From Elusimicrobiota bacterium (GTDB lineage: Bacteria; Elusimicrobiota; Elusimicrobia; Elusimicrobiales; Elusimicrobiaceae), in the NCBI GenBank assembly GCA_023393825.1, contig JAEXBW010000055.1, positions 1 through 29,225 of the forward strand: a stretch of DNA of 29,225 nucleotides, written 5' to 3'. Both the position numbers and the translations under genes were made by a program. Positions 17,385-25,500 of the stretch are shown in pieces. Below the pieces are notes generated by a model, which was not told the DNA's origin, searched no databases, and saw only the letters and a list, made by a program, of their open reading frames with translations. Numbering within the stretch: the first letter of the stretch is position 1; each line of letters begins with the position of its first letter.

Positions 17385-19243
17385 AGAAGACTTCCTTTAT
17401 AGCAGGTTTATCTTTGGGTATTTTAGCCTGCCTCGCGGTGTGCATGGTTGCGGGTTATTTTATGTACGAAAATTTTTTAACGCAGCAGGCGCAGCTGCAA
17501 AAGCAAATGCAGGCGCAGCAACAGGCGCCGCAAACTCTTAAAACCGTGCAGCAAACCCCCGCACAGCCGCAAACCCCGCAGGATATTCTTGCCGCTTTGG
17601 ATAAAATTATAGAGCAAAAGCCAAACGACGTAAATGCCTATCTTCAAAAGGCTGATATGCTGGCGCAAATGGGGGATTATCAAAACGCTTTGGCAATGTA
17701 CAATGTGGCCTTAGGTTTAAACCCTTCCGACGCGCGCGCCTATTTAAACCGCTCTGTAATAAAAATGATGACGGGTGATTATGAAGGCGCGGCGAAAGAC
17801 TTAAATTCCGCCATAGCAGTTAACCCCGAACTGGCAAAAGCTTATTATAACCGCGGCGTGGCAAACGCAAATATGATGCAGCTTAATAATGCTTTAAAAG
17901 ATTTTTCAAAAGCTATGGATTTGTTTGCAAAGCAGGGGGATAAACTTTCCTACCAAGACGCGGCAAAAGCTTTAAATACCGTCAATAACTTTGCAAAAGC
18001 GGGCGGCGCAAACCCGCGCGCCAAACAGGACGCAATACGCAAACAGGCAAAAGAACTTTCCGTAAAAAGTGATGACAGCGCGTCAAAAAATTACAAAAGC
18101 GCGCTTACCGCAAGCCTTAGTAGCGCGGACGCAAAAAGCGCTTTGGAAAAATTTAAAGCTTCCTCCGTTAATATGGACGGCTCTGTTAATTTTGCGGATT
18201 TAGGTTCCTCTATAAATCAGGCTGCAAAATCTATGCAGGATAAGCAATCCAATGCCCCCAAAACTACTTTGGATTACAGGGCGGACGCGCAAAAAGCTTT
18301 GGCAAAGGGCGATTATAAAGGCGCAAAAGAAGCGCTTGATAAAGCCATAGAACTTAACCCTAAAGACAGTGATTTATACACGCAGCGCGCAATGGCAAAT
18401 GCGCAGTTGCAGGATTATTCTTCCGCCATGCAGGATTATGACTCCGCTATTGCCGCCGACCCCAAAAATGCAAAATCTTTTATGGATAGAGCGCGTTTAA
18501 AATCTCTTATGGGAGATAACAAAGGAGCATTGAAGGATTTAGACACAGCAAAAGATTTATACGGCGAGCAGGGCAATAAAAAAGGTCGGACGGACGCCGA
18601 TAATATGGCAAATACTCTTACGGGTAAAAATGTCCGCACGACAAAGAATGATACGGAAGCGCAACGCCTGTTAAAGGAAGGCACAAATGAATATAATAAA
18701 GGCAATTACGGTGATGCTTTAACAAAATTTAACCAGCTTATATCGCGCCAGCCCGACGTGCCGGAACTTTATTATAACCGCGCTATTACCAACGCGGCTA
18801 TGGGCAACAGCGATGCCGCATTAAAAGATTACAATGCCGCCATTCGCAAAAACCCCGCAATGCCCGACGCTTATATAGGCGCGGCTAATATTTATATGCA
18901 AAATAAAGACATGGGTAAGGCAAAAGAATATGTAGAAAAAGCCCTCGCCATAAACCCCGATAACTCTAAAGCTTACACAATGCAGGGAATGCTTTCCGCC
19001 AACGACAATAAACTGCCTGAAGCTTTAAACAGTTTTAACAAAGCTATAGAAAAAGACCCCGAAGACGCCGCCGCGCATCTTTACCGCGGAATAACGCAGG
19101 CCCAGCAGGGCGGTTTGGATAAAGGTTTGCAGGATGTAGCCGTGGCAAAGCAGCTTGCCGCCGCGCAAAATAACGCGCAACTGCTTAAAGAAGCGCAAAA
19201 GTATGAAGATATGATTAAACAAGCGCAGCAGGGCGGGCAATAA
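17381..19243 (+). CDS. Membrane-anchored TPR-repeat protein
   Basis: 620 residues. Residues about 5-28 form a signal anchor or uncleaved signal. ILAC at 14-17 resembles a lipobox, but the hydrophobic run continues, so I favour a membrane anchor. Residues 34-65 are Gln/Pro-rich. About eleven tetratricopeptide repeats follow in three groups (roughly residues 70-195, 300-395 and 425-610), with units such as NPSDARAYLNRSVIKMMTGD and NPDNSKAYTMQGMLSANDNK. The groups are separated by Ala/Lys/Ser-rich linkers. TPR arrays are protein-binding scaffolds; the partner is unknown. The start is strong: an AGGAGG site sits just before the ATG, and the ATG overlaps the preceding stop. It is the last gene of the kinase operon. 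Confidence 0.88.
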   Translation: MKKTSFIAGLSLGILACLAVCMVAGYFMYENFLTQQAQLQKQMQAQQQAPQTLKTVQQTPAQPQTPQDILAALDKIIEQKPNDVNAYLQKADMLAQMGDYQNALAMYNVALGLNPSDARAYLNRSVIKMMTGDYEGAAKDLNSAIAVNPELAKAYYNRGVANANMMQLNNALKDFSKAMDLFAKQGDKLSYQDAAKALNTVNNFAKAGGANPRAKQDAIRKQAKELSVKSDDSASKNYKSALTASLSSADAKSALEKFKASSVNMDGSVNFADLGSSINQAAKSMQDKQSNAPKTTLDYRADAQKALAKGDYKGAKEALDKAIELNPKDSDLYTQRAMANAQLQDYSSAMQDYDSAIAADPKNAKSFMDRARLKSLMGDNKGALKDLDTAKDLYGEQGNKKGRTDADNMANTLTGKNVRTTKNDTEAQRLLKEGTNEYNKGNYGDALTKFNQLISRQPDVPELYYNRAITNAAMGNSDAALKDYNAAIRKNPAMPDAYIGAANIYMQNKDMGKAKEYVEKALAINPDNSKAYTMQGMLSANDNKLPEALNSFNKAIEKDPEDAAAHLYRGITQAQQGGLDKGLQDVAVAKQLAAAQNNAQLLKEAQKYEDMIKQAQQGGQ

Positions 19244-19249
19244 AATTTA

Positions 19250-19277
19250 AAAAAGAGGTTTTAAAACCTCTTTTTTT
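19250..19277 (+). terminator. Rho-independent terminator of the kinase-to-TPR operon
   Basis: A 10-bp stem (19251-19260 with 19265-19274) around TTAA; the right arm runs straight into a T tract (19271-19277). It lies seven bases after the TPR stop. Confidence 0.88.
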
Positions 19278-19322
19278 ATGACTTCCTCTTAAGTTGTTAG
19301 AGGAAAATTCTTGTAAAAAAGA

Positions 19323-19335
19323 TAAAATGTAAATA
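19323..19335 (+). promoter_or_regulatory. Candidate -10 element directly before the TM0106-like gene
   Basis: TAAAAT (19323-19328) ends seven bases before the ATG at 19336. No -35 is found at normal spacing; the nearest, TTGTTA (19294-19299), is 23 bases away. There is no Shine-Dalgarno. The geometry matches the other first genes, which is the main support. Confidence 0.4.
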
Positions 19336-20829
19336 ATGATTGACGAGCTTTTTAATAAATTCTCCGCCGGCAGGCAACCCACGCAAGACGACTTTCACGC
19401 GGGCAAAATGTTCCTGCTGCTGCAAGACCCCTTCGGTATGTGGTGCAGCTACCACGCCCCCAAAGAAGCCGCTGTTGAAGAACCTAACCTTTACGAAAAT
19501 CTGCGCGGCAAAACTGACAGAAACACGCGCGACGTTTGGATACACCAGCATTGTAAAACCACTGTTTTAATATCTGCTTCCAACGACGAAGACCGCTTTA
19601 AAAAAACACTTAGCGCAATGGCGGAAGGCGTTGACGGTATTATAGGCGGTGCCTTGTGGGATTTACGCGGCAACCCGGGCCTGATGGGTACGGTTAATCT
19701 TCTGTTTAAAGTTAACGAAGGCCAAAGTATTTTTGGCGCGTATCACTATAAAATTGTGCAGCTTAAACGCGCGGGCGAAATGAAGGAACACTATGCAATG
19801 CAGACGGCGGTAATGAATGAAATACTTTCCAACATTCAGCAATACGCGCCGCAAAACGCTTTATTTATTTTTAAAAGCAAAGAGCAAACACTTGACTGCG
19901 CCAGAATTATAGAACGCGCAAAGGCGCATATATCAGACTGGCAGCTTATTAAATCGGGCGAGCTTATCCCCGACGCAAAAAAACCGCCAAAGGCCGCAAT
20001 GCCGCCGTGGCGCGTGTTTGCAAATAAATATCTTTTTGAAAAGAAAGACCTTGCCCTCCTGCCGCATTTAAGCGGGCAGATGCGCGACGCGCTTAAAGCG
20101 CATAATCTGCACACTTACGAAGATGTTGCAAATGCGGGTTTGCCCGCCGTAAAAAATATTTTGCAGGAACCTTTGGCTACCGATGCCATTGCCATTGATA
20201 CATATTGGCACGCCGTAGCTTTTACCCACGGTAAGCCTGTTTTGAGAGAGTCGGGCATCTTCCCTCTCACGCCCAAAAAGCGCAATTTATATTTTGATTT
20301 TGAAGCTACCGAAACTTTTACAAAAGACAGTATTTCTTTTATCTACCTTATCGGCGTGTGGGATAAGGAAGAGAATAAATTTGTATCCTTCGTCGCAAAA
20401 AACGAGGCGGAGGAAGAAATTATATTTAAACAGTTTGCAGATTATATCGGCCCTGCGGGCCAAAGCGCGCTTTACCATTGGACGGAATACGAAGTTAAAA
20501 AGATGCGCGCGTTGTGTGATAAATACCCCGCGATTAAAAACGATTTGCAGAAGCTTGTTGACGCCTGTGTGGATTTAAAAATAGTTGTGGAGCGCGCATT
20601 TTATCTGCCTTCGCCCAGTCTTTCGCTTAAGGCGGCTGCGCCAGCCTTCGGTTTTAATTGGCGTCAGACGGATTGCGGCGCAATGGACAGTATGGTTTAT
20701 TTTACCACTTGGCTTAAGACGGGCGATGAGGCTTTGCTTAAAAAAGTTCTTATGTATAACGAGGACGACTGCATAGCTATGCTTTATGTGGAAGACTATC
20801 TTAAAAAAGCGGAGGTTTTTATCCCGTGA
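19336..20829 (+). CDS. TM0106-like RecB nuclease/RNase H-like exonuclease protein
   Basis: 497 residues in two parts. The N-terminal half (about 1-185) resembles the PD-(D/E)XK module of TM0106-type proteins (FGAYHYKIVQLKR, then HYAMQTAVMNEIL). The two acidic positions appear changed to N121 and Q142, while K144 and Q156 remain, so this nuclease may be inactive. The C-terminal half (about 315-492) is an RNase_H_2/YprB-like 3'-5' exonuclease domain: D321 and E323 in YFDFEATE, YHWTEYEVKKM (380-390), CVDLKIVV (411-418) and YNEDDCIAM (474-482). Such proteins probably process nucleic acid ends; the precise substrate is unknown. The stop overlaps the GTG start of the phosphatase gene. Confidence 0.78.
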   Translation: MIDELFNKFSAGRQPTQDDFHAGKMFLLLQDPFGMWCSYHAPKEAAVEEPNLYENLRGKTDRNTRDVWIHQHCKTTVLISASNDEDRFKKTLSAMAEGVDGIIGGALWDLRGNPGLMGTVNLLFKVNEGQSIFGAYHYKIVQLKRAGEMKEHYAMQTAVMNEILSNIQQYAPQNALFIFKSKEQTLDCARIIERAKAHISDWQLIKSGELIPDAKKPPKAAMPPWRVFANKYLFEKKDLALLPHLSGQMRDALKAHNLHTYEDVANAGLPAVKNILQEPLATDAIAIDTYWHAVAFTHGKPVLRESGIFPLTPKKRNLYFDFEATETFTKDSISFIYLIGVWDKEENKFVSFVAKNEAEEEIIFKQFADYIGPAGQSALYHWTEYEVKKMRALCDKYPAIKNDLQKLVDACVDLKIVVERAFYLPSPSLSLKAAAPAFGFNWRQTDCGAMDSMVYFTTWLKTGDEALLKKVLMYNEDDCIAMLYVEDYLKKAEVFIP

Positions 20830-21620
20830 AAAAAGAACTTTCCGTACTTAAAGAAGCCTTAAACGAAGCGGGTAAAATTGCCAAGAAATATTACGGCAAA
20901 GTAAATTACGATTTAAAAGGCCGCGGCAATTTGGTTACCAAAGCCGACTACGAATGCCAAAAAAAGATAACGCAGATAATAGCAAAAAACTTTCCCGAAC
21001 ACGCCTTTCTGGCGGAAGAAAAACAACAAAACCTTAACACAAAGGGCAAATATATTTGGGTGATAGACCCTATTGACGGTACGGCCAATTATGCCCACAC
21101 TTTTCCGCACAGCGGTATTTCCGTAGGGCTTACAAAAGACGGCGTTGCAGTGCTTGGCGGTGTGTTGGATTTTTCCCGCGGGGAAATGTTTTACGCCGTT
21201 AAGGGTAAAGGCGCGTTTTTAAACGGTAAAAAAATAAAAGTTTCCAAAACCGCAAAATTGCAGGATAGTTTATTGGTAACGGGATTTCCTTTTGAAAGAA
21301 ATAATATAGAATTTTTACATATACCCGTTTTTAAAGATTTTTTGATGATATGCCACGATGTAAGACGCACGGGGGCGGCTTCGCTTGATTTATGCTGGGT
21401 CGCCGCGGGAAGGATTGACGGATATTGGGAATTTACGCTTAACCCTTGGGACGTTTGCGCCGGCAAATTGATACTGGAAGAGGCCGGTGGTAAAGTGAGT
21501 GACTTTAACGGTAAACCTTGGGATAAGCTTGAAACTTACGGGGCGCAGACTTTAGCCAGCAACGGTAAGATTCACAAACAAATGCTTAGTGTGCTTAAGA
21601 AAACTGTGGGGGAAAAATGA
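20826..21620 (+). CDS. suhB: Inositol monophosphatase family protein (SuhB-like)
   Basis: 264 residues. Metal-binding motifs of the family are complete: E64/E65 (LAEE), D81-PIDGT (DPIDGTANYAHTFP, 81-94) and WDVCAG with D209. The protein hydrolyses inositol-1-phosphate or related phosphate monoesters with magnesium; members can also act on fructose bisphosphate or take part in ribosomal transcription complexes (SuhB in E. coli), so the substrate is uncertain. The start is GTG at 20826, overlapping the preceding stop (GTGA), behind a GGAGG about ten bases upstream. It is translationally coupled to the genes on both sides. Confidence 0.93.
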   Translation: MKKELSVLKEALNEAGKIAKKYYGKVNYDLKGRGNLVTKADYECQKKITQIIAKNFPEHAFLAEEKQQNLNTKGKYIWVIDPIDGTANYAHTFPHSGISVGLTKDGVAVLGGVLDFSRGEMFYAVKGKGAFLNGKKIKVSKTAKLQDSLLVTGFPFERNNIEFLHIPVFKDFLMICHDVRRTGAASLDLCWVAAGRIDGYWEFTLNPWDVCAGKLILEEAGGKVSDFNGKPWDKLETYGAQTLASNGKIHKQMLSVLKKTVGEK

Positions 21621-22030
21621 AAGTAGCAATAGTGAACCAGTACAGCGTATTTTTGGTAAACGAGCCTGGCGCTCTTAAAAAATTTTCAAAGATATTGGAA
21701 AAGGAAGGGCTTGATATAGTGGGTCTTTCTTCCGACGTAAGATACGAAGCCGCAATAGTTAAATTTGTTGTAAGCGGCGCAAAAGAACCTGAAACCAGCC
21801 GTATAATAACAGGCGCGGGTTATACTTCCATCAAAACGGAAGCCCTGTCCATTGAAGTTAAAAATACCACAGGCATAATAGCGCATATCGGCGATATTTT
21901 GGGCAAAAAGAACATAAATATCACAAATATTTACGCAACTATAGCGGAAAATGCCGCCGCGCGCGTGTTTATGGTTGTAGATGATTTAGAAAAAGCTATT
22001 GACGTGCTTAAAGCCGTAAAGGACATTTAA
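21617..22030 (+). CDS. Tandem ACT-domain protein
   Basis: 137 residues made of two ACT domains (about 5-70 and 76-137). The second begins ALSIEVKNTTGIIAHIGDIL and continues NINITNIYATIAENAAARVF, the ligand-pocket pattern of amino-acid-sensing ACT domains. The first has FLVNEPGALKKFSKILEKE. There is no catalytic domain, so it is probably a small-molecule-binding regulator or a partner subunit; stand-alone tandem ACT proteins are common near amino-acid genes. It overlaps the phosphatase stop by four bases (ATGA) behind a GGGGG-type site. Ligand and partner cannot be told from the sequence. Confidence 0.85.
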   Translation: MKVAIVNQYSVFLVNEPGALKKFSKILEKEGLDIVGLSSDVRYEAAIVKFVVSGAKEPETSRIITGAGYTSIKTEALSIEVKNTTGIIAHIGDILGKKNINITNIYATIAENAAARVFMVVDDLEKAIDVLKAVKDI

Positions 22031-22042
22031 GCGCAGGGCTGT

Positions 22043-22077
22043 TTAACACTATTTTAAAATATGGTATCATAACGATT
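22043..22077 (+). promoter_or_regulatory. Candidate leaderless promoter of the small coiled-coil gene
   Basis: TTAACA (22043-22048), a 16-base spacer, then TATCAT (22065-22070), each five of six to consensus. The ATG at 22078 is seven bases after the -10, so the mRNA should begin at or next to it. No Shine-Dalgarno is present. Confidence 0.6.
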
Positions 22078-22500
22078 ATGTCAACAGTTTTTATCACCAG
22101 TTCAGCAGGTTTTGCGGTTTGTCTTATTCTTCTCTTCTTCTTTGTGGCAAAATACAGAGAGGCGGAATCAAAAGACAATGGCGAAGACCTTGATATCTTA
22201 GACGAAGTTTCCTCCGCCGCCTCCAGCGCCGCGCACGACGCAAAGCGCATTTTTGGTAAGGGCGGGGCGGGCGTATCTGCAAGGGAAATTGCGGATATTA
22301 AAGACAATCTTAAGGAACTTCATTACAGAATAGAAGAATTAAGACTTCTTGAGGAAAAACGCAATAGCGAAACCGCCGCCTTAATAACCAAAGTTGAGCA
22401 GCGCGTAAGCACCTTTGAAAATGAATATGTAAACAAACTCCAGCCAACGCTTTACAGTCTTATTACCGAGTTGGAAAACATACAAAATAAAACAAAATAA
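22078..22500 (+). CDS. Small membrane-anchored coiled-coil protein of unknown function
   Basis: 140 residues that I cannot assign to a family. Residues about 5-24 form one membrane segment (FITSSAGFAVCLILLFFFVA). Residues 25-68 are acidic and Ala/Ser-rich, with a GKGGAG patch. Residues about 70-137 are a charged amphipathic helix likely to form a coiled coil (LKELHYRIEELRLLEEKR). The predicted topology is a single anchor with a soluble coiled coil, probably cytoplasmic. It has its own promoter 47 bases after the double-ACT gene and shares a bidirectional terminator with the convergent pilin-like gene. Confidence 0.75.
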   Translation: MSTVFITSSAGFAVCLILLFFFVAKYREAESKDNGEDLDILDEVSSAASSAAHDAKRIFGKGGAGVSAREIADIKDNLKELHYRIEELRLLEEKRNSETAALITKVEQRVSTFENEYVNKLQPTLYSLITELENIQNKTK

Positions 22501-22514
22501 GTTTTTAAACAACA

Positions 22515-22556
22515 ATAAAAAACACCCGCCTAAATAATTAAGCGGGTGTTTTTATT
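22515..22556. terminator. Bidirectional terminator between convergent genes
   Basis: A 12-bp stem (22518-22529 with 22542-22553) around a 12-base loop, with an A-rich run on the left and a T-rich run on the right. It can therefore stop the coiled-coil gene on the plus strand and the pilin-like gene on the minus strand. Confidence 0.88.
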
Positions 22557-22580
22557 TGGTAATAAAGTTCTTTCTGCAGA

Positions 22581-25500
22581 TTATTCGCAGGAAAGATAGG
22601 AGCCGCTGCCCTGTGAGTCAAAATACATTGTAACGCATGAAAGGCCAGAGGCTTGGTCGCAGTAGCCCGAATATGCCCCTGAAGAATACCATTCGCACAT
22701 ACATGCGGTAGCGGCATTGCCAGTGCCTCCGCTTGCGCTTATTTTGCATTTGTATCCCTTGCCGTTTGTGTTGCAGATTGTTTGGTAATTTGAGCCTGAG
22801 CAGTTTGGCAAAGACCATGTTTGGCAGGAAAACTGGTCGGCTGTTCCCTGTATATAGTCGTTATAGCACACGGGCTGTGTTGTTCTTGAGCGGCAATCGT
22901 CAGGGTTGTATCCTGATGGCCACGCCCAACTGCCTGAACCGGGTTGGCATAATTGGTAAGAGTAAGAGAGGCAGCTTCCGCCCGATACGGAATTGCAGCT
23001 TGTAAGAACATTGGTCGTTCTTATAGCGGGGGTTATTGCGGGTAATGCACAAGTGCCTCCCGACCATGTATAGCCGCTGTTGCATACGCAGCCTGACCAA
23101 AAGCAGGAAGAGTCGCAGGTTTGCCTGCCGTTACCGCCGCCGCAAGTAGCCGTAGCGCCGGGGGTACAGCCTTCACCACCGCACTGGCCCCACGCTCCTG
23201 TTGTCCAGTTGCCTGTATTAGTATCGCAGGTTACAGTTCTTAATCTATAACCAAGTCCGCATGGGCCGCAATCTTCGTCCTCGGCAGGTTTAGTTGCGGC
23301 AGGGCAAGTTTGTCCCGCGCAAGTTGTTCCCCAGGTACAGGAAGATGTACAGGTTTGCGTGCCGCTGTTACCGCAAGCTTGTGTTTGTCCCGAGGTGCAT
23401 ACGCCACCACCGGTGCAAGTACCCCATGAACCCCAAGTACCTGTTACGGTATTACATGTTCTGGTTTGTGTGCCAAGATTGCAGTTGCCGCATGATTGAG
23501 TGTCGGACCCTACACAATCAATAGAGTCTTCGCAAGGTCTTCTTGTGTACCAGTTGCATTCATCATCGCACCTTTCAGCCCCATCTGGGCCATCGGGGCA
23601 GGTAATAGCTTTTTCTGTTCCGGGGACGCATACTCCGCCGCCAGTGCAAGTACCCCATGAGCCTGTTGTCCATGTTCCCGTAGATGTATTGCATGTTACA
23701 GTTCTGGTTTGAGTTCCCTTGCTGCAATTACCGCAAGACTGTGTCGCTACTGGTTTTGTAGCTTCGGAACAAGTGGTGGCTACGCAAGTGTTACCGCTTT
23801 GTGTATATCCGCTGTTGCACGTCCACGCGCAGTTGCTTTCCCTGCTGCAGCCCGTGTAAGAGGCATTGGCGGGGGCATTGGTACATTTTTCGCAAGCTAT
23901 AACGGTGGTTGAAACCGTTGCGTAATAACCCGTAGGGCATTCCATACAATCTATCCACGGGCTGGTTGTCCACTGTCCGCTCGCTGTGTCGCAACTTACA
24001 ACTCTGTATTGTCTGCCGCAAGTGCCGCAGGTTTGATTTCTTATAGGTACGTTAGAATCGTCGCAATAGTTGCTGCAAGCGCCCCATGTGCAGGAGGAGG
24101 AACATGTTTTTGTACCCGAGCCGTTACAGCTTTGCGTTGTGCCGGGGGTGCAGGTTCCAGTTTCGCCGCTGCAGGTTCCCCATGCTCCCCATTGCCCTGT
24201 TGTTGTGTTGCAAACTCTGGTTTGTGTGCCGCATTTGCCGCAGGTTTGTGTTGCGGAACCCGTGCAGGAAACAGCGCAGGTTTTTACCTGCTGGCCCAGT
24301 TGTGTTACACCGTGATAATCCCATGTCTGGCCGCTGGGGCATACGCAGCTGCATCCGGTTGATGCCCGTATGGCATTGGTATTGTAACCGTAATTATCCA
24401 ATGTTCCATAACCCGTAGCGCAGTTTAATTGACACGCGCAAGAAGTGCCGTTCCAAGAAAGCGGAGCGGTACACATAAAGCAACGCCCGTCGGAAAGTGT
24501 TCCGCCTGCAGGGCATGTGCAGGAGCAGGTGGTAGGGTTCCATGTCCCCGCCGCCGTTTGCGGTGCGATAGAGGCATATGCGGGTACGGAGGCTGCAGAT
24601 GAAGCAGAAAGGAAGATACATGTAGACCCGCACTCTTTTTGACAGAATAAAGCTTTGCATCTCGCTTCCATATCATTACTTGTGGATACGCTGTTGCTGC
24701 AAGCGCTACCCGCGCTGGCGCTGTAATCTATAGCATTAGAGCAAATACATTGTTTTGCCGTAGGTCCCGCACCGGGGCCGCTGGTAAAGCGCCAGTTAAT
24801 CCAAGATTTATTAGTAGGGCAGGCGCAGCCCGTTGTTGAGTCAAAAGGATTTTTACCCGTCGTAGGGCAAGTGCATGAACAGCTTGTACTATTCCAAGAG
24901 CCGCCTGTTGTTGTGCATTTTGTATAGTCGGCGCTATTGGCGCAGGTACATATCATCGTGTCTGCCTGACAATTACCGTTTACGTCACATCCGCCGCTTT
25001 GCAGTTTTGTTACTTTAGGAGAGGGGCAAGAGCAACAAGTTGCAAAATTGCCCGTTGTGGCTGAAGTTCTTATAAAACCGTCTGAGCAAGTGGCAGGGCA
25101 GGCAGGCTCTACGCAGGTGCTTGACCACTGGCAGGAAGAAGTGCATGTTTGCGTACCGCCGCTTCCGCAGCTTTGAGTTGCATTTGGAGAGCAAACGCCT
25201 TGCCCCGTGCATGAACCCCAAGAAGATGTTGTCCAAGTTCCCGTATTACCGTCGCAGGAAACTGTTCTTGTTCTTGTGCCGCAGTTGCCGCAACTTTCGC
25301 TTGCAACGGGCTTGCTGGCCGCAGGGCAGGTTTGACCCGTGCAGGGACCCCATTCTCCGCAAGAGCCGCCTTCGCAACTGGCGCTGCAGCTTCTGGTTTG
25401 TGTTCCGTTGTTCCCGCAGGAACGGCTGGTAGTTTGGGTTTGGGTTGGCGCAAAACAAGTGCCGCTTTGGTCGCAACCTAAAAGACAGTCGCAGTTGCAG

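Noticed and set aside
17381..17470. Reading the TPR protein as a lipoprotein (ILAC at residues 14-17)
   Set aside because: The hydrophobic stretch continues for more than ten residues after the Cys, which fits a membrane anchor better than a lipobox.
23076..25424. Regular repeats that could suggest a CRISPR array
   Set aside because: The units are diverged, in frame and coding, with no constant repeat and unique spacers.
22733..25476. Many open frames on both strands across the Cys-repeat gene
   Set aside because: They follow from the Cys/Gly/Thr-biased codon use of the real minus-strand gene, show repetitive low-complexity products and have no start signals.
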